From CAZJDM01 sp964544765 (lineage in GTDB: Bacteria; Bdellovibrionota_B; Oligoflexia; CAYFLR01): a stretch of DNA of 14,265 nucleotides. The stretch is taken from NCBI GenBank assembly GCA_964544765.1, contig CAZJDM010000122.1, positions 1 to 14,265 on the forward strand, in the 5' to 3' direction. Positions within the stretch are counted from its first letter, which is position 1. Each line of letters starts with the position of its first letter. This document shows positions 6,212-13,266 of the stretch, in pieces. The position numbers and the translations under genes are program-made. The notes beneath the pieces are model-generated. The model was not told the DNA's origin. It saw only the letters and a program-made list of their open reading frames with translations, and ran no database searches.

Positions 6212-7402
6212 ATGACAACTAAATACGTTTATTTGGACAATAACGCGACCACCCCTCTCCATCCAGAGGTAAAATCAGCAATGATTGCGTGTATGGATCA
6301 ATTCGGTAACGCTTCCAGCGCCCACGAATATGGTCGCAATACCCGTAAGATGATTGAAAACGCTAGAGATTCGGTAGCCAGATACATCGGATCTACCCCC
6401 GACGAAATAGTTTTTTTAGGAAGTGGCTCTGAAGCTAATAACACGGTTCTTAATATATTTGCCAGCGAATGTTACACTTGTCGGACCAAAGAAGGTAATG
6501 GTTATAAAATCATTACTACCCAAATTGAACATCCCTGTATTCTACAATCTACCTCATGCTTGTCGAAAAGTGGTATGAAAGTCGATTATTTAGATGTTAA
6601 TCCTCAAGGAAGAATCAAATTTGATCAACTTGAAAAAATGCTTGAAGAAAAAACTCGCCTCGTTTCTATTATGATGGCAAATAATGAAATTGGCACTATT
6701 CAAGACATAAAAAAGATTTCACAATTAGTACATAAGAAAGGAGCTTTATTTCATACCGATGCTGTCCAGGCTATAGGAAAAATTCCTGTTAATGTCGAAC
6801 AACTTGGTATAGACTTTCTATCCATCTCTGCTCATAAAATTCATGGCCCCAAAGGGATTGGAGCTCTTTACGTAAAAAAGGGAACTCCTTTTTGCTCACT
6901 TATTCATGGTGGTCACCAAGAAAGAGGAAGACGGGCGGGCACAGAGAACACTATTGGCATTGTTGGCCTCGGTAAGGCAATAGAGCTTTTAATGGAGACA
7001 GGACAAGAAGATCAAAAAAGAGTATTAAATTTGAAAAATAAATTACTAGATGGAATCAAAGCTAAAATACCTGACATCCATTATAACGGGCACCCCACCG
7101 AATGCCTACCTGGTACCCTAAACATTTCTTTTATGGGAGCTGAGGGAGAAGCAATTTTGCTATACCTTGATATGGAAGGCATAGCTGTTTCAACTGGTTC
7201 AGCATGTGCTACTGGTTCCTTAGATCCATCACATGTTATAATGGCAACTGGTGTAGGGGCCGAAATAGCTCACGGATCTATCCGATTTAGTATAAGCAAC
7301 ATGAACACCAAAGAAGATGTAGATTATGTGTTAAAAAAATTACCACCTATCATTGAAAAAGTACGGAGTATGTCTACCGCATATGTAAACGTAAAAAAAT
7401 AA
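6212..7402 (+). CDS. nifS: Cysteine desulfurase (NifS/IscS type)
   Basis: This 396-residue PLP enzyme removes sulfur from L-cysteine, giving alanine and an enzyme persulfide that supplies Fe-S cluster assembly. The start is set by AGGAG (6202-6206). Family landmarks are all present: YLDNNATTP at the N-terminus, SGSEANN (71-77), His107 in EHP, HTDAVQ (181-186), the PLP-binding Lys209 in SAHKIHGPKG, RAGTENT (241-247) and the catalytic Cys332 in GSACATGS. Length and the short active-site loop place it in group I (NifS/IscS) rather than SufS. The nifU-like gene follows after 91 bp on the same strand, so the two very probably work together. I call it nifS because of that NifU partner. No nitrogenase genes are visible, so the role is presumably general Fe-S assembly. 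Confidence 0.93.
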   Translation: MTTKYVYLDNNATTPLHPEVKSAMIACMDQFGNASSAHEYGRNTRKMIENARDSVARYIGSTPDEIVFLGSGSEANNTVLNIFASECYTCRTKEGNGYKIITTQIEHPCILQSTSCLSKSGMKVDYLDVNPQGRIKFDQLEKMLEEKTRLVSIMMANNEIGTIQDIKKISQLVHKKGALFHTDAVQAIGKIPVNVEQLGIDFLSISAHKIHGPKGIGALYVKKGTPFCSLIHGGHQERGRRAGTENTIGIVGLGKAIELLMETGQEDQKRVLNLKNKLLDGIKAKIPDIHYNGHPTECLPGTLNISFMGAEGEAILLYLDMEGIAVSTGSACATGSLDPSHVIMATGVGAEIAHGSIRFSISNMNTKEDVDYVLKKLPPIIEKVRSMSTAYVNVKK

Positions 7403-7493
7403 GTTATATAATAGACAATAAATAGACTTATTATTGGATATATAAATGGATATAAACAGACAAGTGTTATACTTAAATATTAGGAGATAATTT

Positions 7494-8093
7494 ATGAGTT
7501 GGATCTACTCTGACATTGTGAAGGACCACTTTATGAATCCACGCAATGTTCTCTCTGACGAAGCTGATTTTGATTTTGATGGTAAAGGAATTGTAGGTAA
7601 TATCAAGTGCGGTGATGAAATGGCCTTCTACATTAAGGTAGACAGTAAAAAACAGACAATTACTGACTGTCGATGGAAAACCTATGGTTGTGCCAGTGCT
7701 ATTGCCAGTACATCAGCATTGTCTGAAATGGTTAAAAATATGACCCTTGATGATGCATTTAAAATCACTCCCAAAGATGTGGCCAAAAAACTTGGAGAAT
7801 TACCTGACCATAAGATCCATTGTTCCGTTTTAGGTGACAAGGCTTTACGAGAGGCAATCAATGACTATTACCAAAAACAAGGTATGACCGATAAAATTGT
7901 CAAAGAAGACATTAATATTATCTGTAAATGTATGAATGTTACCGATCATGACATTGAAGACGCTGTATTGGAGGGTGCCAGAGAATTTGTAGACGTACAA
8001 GGACTAACTAAATGTAGTACCGGTTGTGGCTCATGCAAAGAAGAAATTACTGATCTAATCGCTAAATACGTGGCAACACACTTTAACAAGTGA
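7494..8093 (+). CDS. nifU: NifU-like Fe-S scaffold, IscU-like plus Bfd-like [2Fe-2S] domains
   Basis: The start is ATG at 7494 after AGGAG (7482-7486). Residues 1-128 are an IscU-like domain with the three scaffold cysteines Cys39 (CGD), Cys66 (YGCASA) and Cys110 (HCS). Residues 140-190 are a Bfd-like domain with CxC at 144/146 and Cys174, Cys178, Cys181, of which the CxC and the CxxC pair are the expected ligands of a permanent [2Fe-2S] cluster as in NifU. The protein ends at 199, so the C-terminal Nfu domain (CxxC) of classical NifU of about 300 residues is absent. The usual IscU chaperone motif LPPVK is also not obvious; LPDHK occupies that place. It receives sulfur from the desulfurase encoded 91 bp upstream and builds clusters for transfer. 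Confidence 0.92.
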   Translation: MSWIYSDIVKDHFMNPRNVLSDEADFDFDGKGIVGNIKCGDEMAFYIKVDSKKQTITDCRWKTYGCASAIASTSALSEMVKNMTLDDAFKITPKDVAKKLGELPDHKIHCSVLGDKALREAINDYYQKQGMTDKIVKEDINIICKCMNVTDHDIEDAVLEGAREFVDVQGLTKCSTGCGSCKEEITDLIAKYVATHFNK

Positions 8094-8174
8094 AATAACA
8101 TTTTAGTTAGACGAGAAGTTCTTTGATACTAGCGCTGATGATATTGTGCTTTTTATAGATAATTTAGTCGAAAT

Positions 8175-9236
8175 CTATTTAAAGTAGTTATATTTAATAT
8201 ATTTTTGGTACTGCTTTAAAGAAATAAACTCCTCAGACAGCATTCCTCTAAGTATTCGTCGAATCTTTTTCTTCTTTTCTCGCGTTAGATTTTTATTTTT
8301 AAAAATACTGTAATAATTTCTCCGAGGAGATGGCAGCATTAAGGCCAAAAAAGCTCCTTCAGCCGCGTTCACTTCGGAGGGTCTTTTATTAAAAAAATGT
8401 TTAGCGGCGGATCTCACTCCAAAGATATCAGGACCAAATTCAGCTAAATTTAAATATAGTTCCAAAATCCTGTTTTTAGTAAAATGTCTATTCAAATCCT
8501 TAGCAATAAATATCTCTTTTAATTTACGAGTTATCGATTTTTCTCGATTTAAAAATAGATTTTTTACCACCTGTTGATCAATGGTACTACCTCCAAAAGA
8601 AAAATCCTTATCACGAAGGTTCTTTAAAATAGAGTTGATAATCGAATCAAACCTGACTCCGTCATGTTCAAAAAATTGATCATCCTCACTAATAACAATC
8701 GCCCAGAGAAGATCCCTACTAACCTTTCTCAAAGGAACCCATCTATATTTTTTTCTTTTAAGTTCCAAATTATTAATAATTACTCTATTGGATTTTTCTA
8801 CCGCTTTTTTAAAAGTATAATCCTCCATGGTAGGCAAAGAGCTCATAAAATTATTAACAATTATCAGGCAAACAACAAAAACAACAATATTTAAAAACCC
8901 AAGTGTCATACAAATAACTTTGAATAACTGAAAAGGTTTTGTAATAATGGAATAGGTTTTACCCCAAAACCACTTTAATAATTGCGTTGACTTTGTTTTT
9001 AAGGTTTTTAATCTTGATTTAAAGATATTGTTTCTTTCACTCTCCTGAATTTTAATACCATCCTTACCGTGGTGGTATGATGTATCTTTTTTTACAGCTG
9101 AGATATCTTTTGCAACAGCTTTTCTTTCTTCTTTAACTGGAGTGGGAACATCTTTTGTACGTTGAGGAGTCTCCACTCTCTGTTTAATTTTCTTCTTGAG
9201 TTTTTTGGGTAGAATTTTACTTATATTTTTCTTCAC
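8175..9236 (-). CDS. mtgA: Monofunctional peptidoglycan glycosyltransferase (GT51)
   Basis: The protein polymerises lipid II into glycan strands at the outer face of the inner membrane. Counting from the GTG at 9236 (353 residues), there is a Lys-rich cytoplasmic segment of about 100 residues, one membrane anchor (108-130) and the GT51 domain. Motifs are EDDQFFEHDG (184-193, catalytic Glu184), GGSTIDQQVVKNLF (215-228), KLKEIFIA (238-245) and RILELYLNLAEFG (256-268), followed by AAKHFF. There is no transpeptidase domain, so it is monofunctional. The cytoplasmic tail is much longer and more basic than in typical MtgA. The GTG at 9236 has no ribosome site. The frame stays open to 9329, and an excellent AGGAG stands before an ATC at 9320, so the true protein may be 28 residues longer. 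It converges with nifU, 81 bp apart. Confidence 0.9.
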   Translation of the reverse strand: MKKNISKILPKKLKKKIKQRVETPQRTKDVPTPVKEERKAVAKDISAVKKDTSYHHGKDGIKIQESERNNIFKSRLKTLKTKSTQLLKWFWGKTYSIITKPFQLFKVICMTLGFLNIVVFVVCLIIVNNFMSSLPTMEDYTFKKAVEKSNRVIINNLELKRKKYRWVPLRKVSRDLLWAIVISEDDQFFEHDGVRFDSIINSILKNLRDKDFSFGGSTIDQQVVKNLFLNREKSITRKLKEIFIAKDLNRHFTKNRILELYLNLAEFGPDIFGVRSAAKHFFNKRPSEVNAAEGAFLALMLPSPRRNYYSIFKNKNLTREKKKKIRRILRGMLSEEFISLKQYQKYIKYNYFK

Positions 9237-9317
9237 TTTGGGAATGACTTTACTTTGTCTTTCCTCTTTTGAAGTAGTGCTTTCGTCTGGATTACCATCT
9301 TTTTTTCGAGCGAAACT

Positions 9318-9332
9318 GATAGCTCTCTCCTA
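9318..9332 (-). promoter_or_regulatory. Strong ribosome site in front of an ATC codon (possible true mtgA start)
   Basis: On the minus strand TAGGAGAGAGCT is followed by ATC, in frame with mtgA and after the last in-frame stop (TAG at 9332-9330). TAGGAGAG also precedes the nifS ATG with nearly the same spacing (TAGGAGAGCCA-ATG). The added residues would read (M)SFARKKDGNPDES. ATC/ATT starts are rare but known (infC). A mutated or miscalled ATG is the alternative. Confidence 0.45.
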
Positions 9333-9340
9333 AGACATTG

Positions 9341-9358
9341 ATAATAATTGATTATTAT
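9341..9358. promoter_or_regulatory. Perfect 8-2-8 palindrome upstream of mtgA
   Basis: ATAATAAT-TG-ATTATTAT is an exact inverted repeat ending about 10 bp upstream of the TAGGAG ribosome site of mtgA. It could be an operator or a leader hairpin. It only loosely resembles a Fur box, so I name no regulator. Confidence 0.35.
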
Positions 9359-9367
9359 GAGCTTAAA

Positions 9368-9506
9368 ATTGTGCGCTGGAAACTGTGGGAAAAAGTATCT
9401 AACAAATTGATATTAGAACTGGTAATTTATTAGCAAATAAAAAAAATTATAAATCATTGTTAATTTGGCATTATAATGGATTTCACCACACTTTCCAGCG
9501 CACAAT
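9368..9506. mobile_element. 139-bp MITE-like element with about 26-bp inverted ends
   Basis: The left end (9368-9393) and the reverse complement of the right end (9481-9506) both begin ATTGTGCGCTGGAAA and then TGTGG; they agree at 23 of 26 positions. The 87 bp between them is AT-rich without any coding frame. The right end is identical over 26 bp to the copy at 3909-3934. Terminal inverted repeats around a short non-coding core, with further copies elsewhere, are the hallmark of a miniature inverted-repeat transposable element. Target duplication is unclear: AAA flanks both sides, which is weak in AT-rich DNA. It lies in the leader region of mtgA, where it could alter expression. No transposase using these ends is in the window. 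Confidence 0.6.
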
Positions 9507-9598
9507 AAATATAATATCATGAAACCTAATTTATTTACATATAAAGAGCTATCTGCCAACTAAGTAAGCACTATTAAAAACTCAATCCTACAGTTCTT

Positions 9599-9648
9599 GG
9601 TGGCCCGGTGGTGGTGGCCCGGTGGTGGTGGCCCGGTGGTGGTGGCCC
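9599..9648. repeat. GC-rich 14-bp minisatellite, about 3.6 copies
   Basis: GGTGGCCCGGTGGT is repeated exactly at 9599-9612, 9613-9626 and 9627-9640, then eight bases of a fourth copy. It is almost pure G+C in an AT-rich genome, has G runs on one strand and can fold through GGCCC/GGGCC. It lies 43 bp beyond the stop of the GT4-like gene. Identical copies imply recent or ongoing slippage. The rest of 9237-9690 holds the mtgA leader and the MITE-like element, with no gene. Confidence 0.9.
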
Positions 9649-9690
9649 AAAACCATAAAGTAAAACTCTTTCTTAAGTTAGTATTTTAGT

Positions 9691-10671
9691 CTATCGATTT
9701 AAAATATCTTGCCATTTATTAATAAAAGATTGGTTAGAAAAACGACTCTCAATAGTTTTACGAGCATTTTGTCCCATTATTTTGATCTCATCTGGAGAAT
9801 TAATCAAACGAGAAAGATGTTGTTTTAATTCCAAAGTATTTTTACCGACCAAACCGTTATAACCATGTTTTATAGGCGATGAAGGGTTATAAATCGTAAC
9901 TACAGGCATACCAATAGACATAGCTTCCAGCATAGCAGTGTTATAGCCATCTCCATATGGTTGTTCGATAGTATAAAGATATATTGATGCTTTATATAAT
10001 AATTCAATATAATTTTGGTAAGAAGTAGGCTTAATTGATTGTTTGATATTAGGGTTATTACCTAAAACTCTAATCGGAAAATCCAATAAAATAGACTTAA
10101 GATAAGGGTAACCTAATTCTATTCCTCTTTCTTTTATTTGATTACCAACGGTAACCACTGGTGTTTCTGATTTAGGTTCAATCTGTGAACCTAAATCATA
10201 CTCAATAGGATCAGGAGATGTGGTAGGCGTTAAAATGGCCACTTCTCCCTTTTCAAACCATCTGCGACGTTTAAAGTCACTGTCGGCCACAAAAGACAGC
10301 TTATGAGTCATCTGAAATAATTTCAAAACTATCTTCTTTAAAATTGATTTAACAAATAAGCTAGGCGAATGAAAAAACAATGGAATATGAGCAACAAAAA
10401 TATAATGGGGACGACGATATAGAAAGAGCCAAAGCAGATTTAAAATAGTGTGGCAAATAACAAAATCATAATAGCCAGATTTTAATTTTTGAATAGTGTC
10501 GTTATCAAAACAAATCGCACTCATATTGGAAGGTATGGGATGCTGGTTGGCCTGCCACTTTAAATCCAATTGACGATACTTGGTAACTACATCAAATTTA
10601 TGACCAGTCGCACCTAACGCAGTGAGGTAAGCTTCATGATGATTAAAAGTTAAAATACGAAATACTTCCAT
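9691..10671 (-). CDS. GT4-like glycosyltransferase (GT-B fold)
   Basis: The 326-residue product resembles retaining GT-B glycosyltransferases of family 4. The C-terminal half is diagnostic: VTVGNQIKERG (173-183) resembling the strand that opens the nucleotide-binding domain, then YGDGYNTAMLEAMSIGMPVV (239-258) with Glu249 at the conserved ExxxxGxP-type donor site, then GYNGLVG. The N-terminal half has the alpha/beta pattern of the acceptor domain but lacks a clear glycine-rich loop, and the protein is shorter than most GT4 enzymes (350-400). There is no signal peptide; a membrane-associated cytosolic location is likely. It is not in an obvious polysaccharide cluster. Its Shine-Dalgarno is poor, and a promoter candidate lies so close that the transcript could be almost leaderless. 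The product it builds (envelope glycan or lipid) cannot be told. Confidence 0.85.
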   Translation of the reverse strand: MEVFRILTFNHHEAYLTALGATGHKFDVVTKYRQLDLKWQANQHPIPSNMSAICFDNDTIQKLKSGYYDFVICHTILNLLWLFLYRRPHYIFVAHIPLFFHSPSLFVKSILKKIVLKLFQMTHKLSFVADSDFKRRRWFEKGEVAILTPTTSPDPIEYDLGSQIEPKSETPVVTVGNQIKERGIELGYPYLKSILLDFPIRVLGNNPNIKQSIKPTSYQNYIELLYKASIYLYTIEQPYGDGYNTAMLEAMSIGMPVVTIYNPSSPIKHGYNGLVGKNTLELKQHLSRLINSPDEIKIMGQNARKTIESRFSNQSFINKWQDILNR

Positions 10672-10680
10672 GATATTATT

Positions 10681-10709
10681 CTTATCTCAATGAAAACATA
10701 AATGGTCAA
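10681..10709 (-). promoter_or_regulatory. Promoter candidate for the GT4-like gene, giving a nearly leaderless transcript
   Basis: On the minus strand TTGACC (10709-10704) and GATAAG (10686-10681) are spaced by 17 bp. Transcription would begin near 10674, only about 3 nt before the ATG at 10671. That fits the absence of a good ribosome site. The -10 matches only 4 of 6 bases, so this is tentative. Confidence 0.35.
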
Positions 10710-10752
10710 GTCTATTAAACAAGATCTTTGCCTCTTTGTAAGGAGTATAAAG

Positions 10753-10773
10753 GGTGATTTCAGTATCATCACC
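10753..10773 (-). terminator. Weak hairpin downstream of the 88-aa frame
   Basis: GGTGAT (10753-10758) pairs with ATCACC (10768-10773) across a 9-base loop, about 50 bp past the stop of the broken small gene on the minus strand. The following CTTTATA is only a poor T-tract, so a terminator role is doubtful. Confidence 0.25.
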
Positions 10774-10823
10774 TCTATTCTTAATATTGAGTAGAATTAA
10801 CACAAGACTAGAATGAAAGACAT

Positions 10824-11091
10824 CTACTCGTTTAAAAAATCAAGGGCTTCTTTCCATTCATCATCAGTGTGATGGACAGGAGTAAAATGAAATTTTTCTT
10901 TTTTTGAAGTTAAACTTTTTCTAACTTCTACATTTACATAATCACCATATGCTTTACCTTCATCAGGGAGTCGCTTTAGGATACGCGACAAAAAATTTAG
11001 AAAAACCTGTTTCTCAATAGGCTTGTCGTCACTAGATACAATATGAGCGGGTGCGTTATTATGAAAAAGTATTCATATTAATAGTATTCAT
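10824..11091 (-). pseudogene. Small gene (88 aa) with a one-base frameshift near its start
   Basis: On the minus strand a frame without stops runs to TAG at 10826-10824. Its roughly 70 residues read like a real cytosolic protein (for example IEKQVFLNFLSRILKRLPDE, later HHTDDEWKEALDFLNE). It has no ATG, GTG or TTG until well inside. Two ATGs at 11091 and 11076 lie just upstream in another frame and hit TAA after MNTINMNTFS. Removing a single base from the A5 run (11064-11068 on the plus strand) joins the two into an 88-residue protein. So either the gene is frameshifted, or the run is a slippage or sequencing error site. I do not recognise the family. The remainder of 10672-11212 contains only promoter-like and hairpin sequence. 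Confidence 0.5.
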
Positions 11092-11204
11092 TTTATTATA
11101 ATTCGTATATTTGCCAATAAGATTGTTTCTACCGTATATTAGTTTTTGTAATTCAAAGGTATCACATCGTCTATGAACAATTTACCGTTCCTAAAAACCT
11201 ACTC

Positions 11205-11224
11205 AAACCTACCTAAATAGGTTT
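11205..11224 (-). terminator. Hairpin over the S41 protease stop codon
   Basis: AAACCTA (11205-11211) and TAGGTTT (11218-11224) form a perfect 7-bp stem with a 6-base loop that includes the stop codon. On the minus strand a short T5 run follows about 7 bases further on. The stem is weak (two G-C pairs), so this is a possible rather than likely terminator. Confidence 0.3.
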
Positions 11225-13030
11225 AAACATCATGACTAAACAACGCACTACATCTTTTGCAAAAAGAAACTGATAATCAAATGACATAATTATTTCTTTT
11301 TGTCGAAACTCTTGTTCTGCTCTAGCGTTTACCTCAAGGCAAGACCTTAAGCTATCAGCTACTGGATAATTAATAGGTACTCCATATTTAAGATAAGAAT
11401 TATAACTCTCATCAATCTCCCTAGCAACAGCACTTGGATCAAAACCAAAACCTCTTGGCAACACCTCAAAATGAGGATTAATACCTATTAATTGGTTACT
11501 TGAACCATTTGGTAGATAAAAAAGCCCTGTGGTTAATTTTAAGGTTCTGGTATCAGATATCTCAAATGTATCCTGCATGGTACCTTTACCTTTGGTAGTA
11601 GTGCCCACCAAGATCGACCGATCATGATCCGCTAATGCACCTGCTACTAATTCTGCTCCACTGGCAGAATTATGATTTATCAGTGTTATCATCGGTAAAT
11701 CGGTCACCTGCGGCAATAAACTTCTTAATATTTTGGTTTTTCCGGAAAGAGTTTGCTGAAAAGCTATCAGACGATATTGCGGTAAAAACAAATCAGCAAC
11801 AAATTTAGCTTCCTCGTCCCATCCGCCTCTATTATTTCTTAGGTCCAAAATAATAGCTGCAATATTCTGTTTTTGTAAAATTACTATAGCTTCACTTGTA
11901 TTAGCAGCCGTACCTTTTTCCATAAAAGAACGAACTAGCAGATATCCTATGCTTATTTGTTGATCTAGAGGAATTACTCTTGGATAAACATTAGGATAAG
12001 CAAAACTTCCTCTTGTTACTATTACATCTACTTCTTGAGACTTACCGTCTCTCAATATGGTTAATTTTAATTCAGTACCCGGAGCACCTAATATTCGTTG
12101 AATACTAGTCATTAAAGGTTCATCTATAACTGATTTTTCACCTATTTTACTTATAATATCATATGGTTCTATTCCTGCTTGATCTGCAGGTCCACCAGGA
12201 AAGGATTCTAAAACCAAAAGCATATTGGTTTTAAAAGCTTTTTGTAGTCGCACACCAATACCCACCTTATTCTCAGTAAACCAAGATTTACCTTTCAAAT
12301 CATCAGTACTCGCAAGCATTGTGGCATGATGAAAATTTGCGATATTTAAAAATCCATCCACTCCAATAGTAGTTAATTCAGTATTATCAACATCTTTATT
12401 GTCGCTATTATCGCTATTATCGCTATTATCACTACCTTTAGCCAATTCTTGACTGATGTATAAAACCACTTCATCAAAATTTATCTGGCGATAACTGGAG
12501 CTGGTTGGGTTAAGTGTGACCAAGGACCAGTAATCTAGAGTTACCCCTTTAAGTACATTAATAAATATAACTTCGGTTTTGTAGTTTCCATGCGACTCTC
12601 TACTAACTGTTTGAGGATCAAGTTTTACAATCTTAGAAGGAGTAGCCCTAAATTTTTTGATTACCTGCTCCGAAACAATTGCTGCAAGAAAGGATGGTGG
12701 ATTTGAAGTATCTGGTAACCATATCATAGACTCTTTAATAGATTCTTTTAATCTTTTAGATTGGAGTACTTCATTGATTCCATTTATACAGCCTATATAA
12801 TAGGTTATTCTTCTATGACATAATTCGTTAGAAAAAAAGCTGGCTAAATTAGAATAATTCAAAAGTAATGGTTTAATATCTTCTGCTAATTGCTCCGGTA
12901 AGTTTGGCTGATAAAAAGGATCTATTTTTTCATCCTGAGCAGCTTGAGCCGCTGTTGAAACTTCTACTAATAGGCCCAATAATATCAAGACACAAAGAAG
13001 AAATTTACCAATATTATTGATCAATATCAT
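11213..13030 (-). CDS. PDZ-domain S41 C-terminal processing protease (CtpA/Prc family)
   Basis: The 605-residue protein has a signal peptide (about 1-30, ending AAQA), a helical N-terminal region, a PDZ domain (about 255-340, FPGGPADQAGI) and an S41 peptidase core. The catalytic Ser457 (NSASGAE) and Lys482 (TTKGKG) lie 25 residues apart, as in the characterised algal CtpA (Ser372/Lys397). The substrate-cleft strand DLRNNRGGW (396-404) is also present. Such proteases cut exported proteins near their C-termini in the periplasm, using the PDZ domain to select them. Residues 201-209 are three DNS repeats encoded by a 9-bp tandem repeat, in a flexible linker. About 80 residues follow the usual end of the domain. 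The N-terminal part is longer than in typical CtpA. The start ATG has AAGG upstream at about 10 nt. Confidence 0.9.
   Translation of the reverse strand: MILINNIGKFLLCVLILLGLLVEVSTAAQAAQDEKIDPFYQPNLPEQLAEDIKPLLLNYSNLASFFSNELCHRRITYYIGCINGINEVLQSKRLKESIKESMIWLPDTSNPPSFLAAIVSEQVIKKFRATPSKIVKLDPQTVSRESHGNYKTEVIFINVLKGVTLDYWSLVTLNPTSSSYRQINFDEVVLYISQELAKGSDNSDNSDNSDNKDVDNTELTTIGVDGFLNIANFHHATMLASTDDLKGKSWFTENKVGIGVRLQKAFKTNMLLVLESFPGGPADQAGIEPYDIISKIGEKSVIDEPLMTSIQRILGAPGTELKLTILRDGKSQEVDVIVTRGSFAYPNVYPRVIPLDQQISIGYLLVRSFMEKGTAANTSEAIVILQKQNIAAIILDLRNNRGGWDEEAKFVADLFLPQYRLIAFQQTLSGKTKILRSLLPQVTDLPMITLINHNSASGAELVAGALADHDRSILVGTTTKGKGTMQDTFEISDTRTLKLTTGLFYLPNGSSNQLIGINPHFEVLPRGFGFDPSAVAREIDESYNSYLKYGVPINYPVADSLRSCLEVNARAEQEFRQKEIIMSFDYQFLFAKDVVRCLVMMFKPI
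12402..12428. repeat. 9-bp tandem repeat inside the S41 protease gene
   Basis: TCGCTATTA is repeated exactly three times, encoding DNS-DNS-DNS on the minus strand, with a degenerate fourth unit on either side. The unit is a multiple of three, so length change would keep the frame. Confidence 0.85.
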
Positions 13031-13137
13031 TATAAGTACCTTACATATAACTATTAATATTAAGAATTGGACGATTTTAAATTATCCGTCAGACAAAACA
13101 ATATTTAACATTGTAATTTCCTGTATCAAATATGCTG

Positions 13138-13167
13138 ATTTTATGCAAATTAAATAAATCTTTTCAA
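13138..13167 (-). promoter_or_regulatory. Promoter candidate for the S41 protease gene
   Basis: On the minus strand TTGAAA (13167-13162) and TAAAAT (13143-13138) are spaced by 18 bp, about 110 bp ahead of the ATG at 13030. The region 13031-13266 is extremely AT-rich, so chance matches are frequent. I see nothing else in it. Confidence 0.3.
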
Positions 13168-13266
13168 TATTTACTAAATGATTTTATTATCATAAATAAT
13201 ACTTTAAGTGATTACAAATTATAAAAAAATAATAAAAATGTTTTAATGAACGGCTGAATGAACAGA

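Noticed and set aside
7398..7432. Terminator between nifS and nifU
   Set aside because: The AATAAGT/ACTTATT stem has a 21-base loop, almost no G-C pairs and no T-tract; co-transcription of the two genes is more likely.
8664..8894. Plus-strand frame of 76 codons
   Set aside because: It is antisense to the GT51 domain of mtgA and carries only Asn/Ile-rich translation typical of AT-rich shadow frames.
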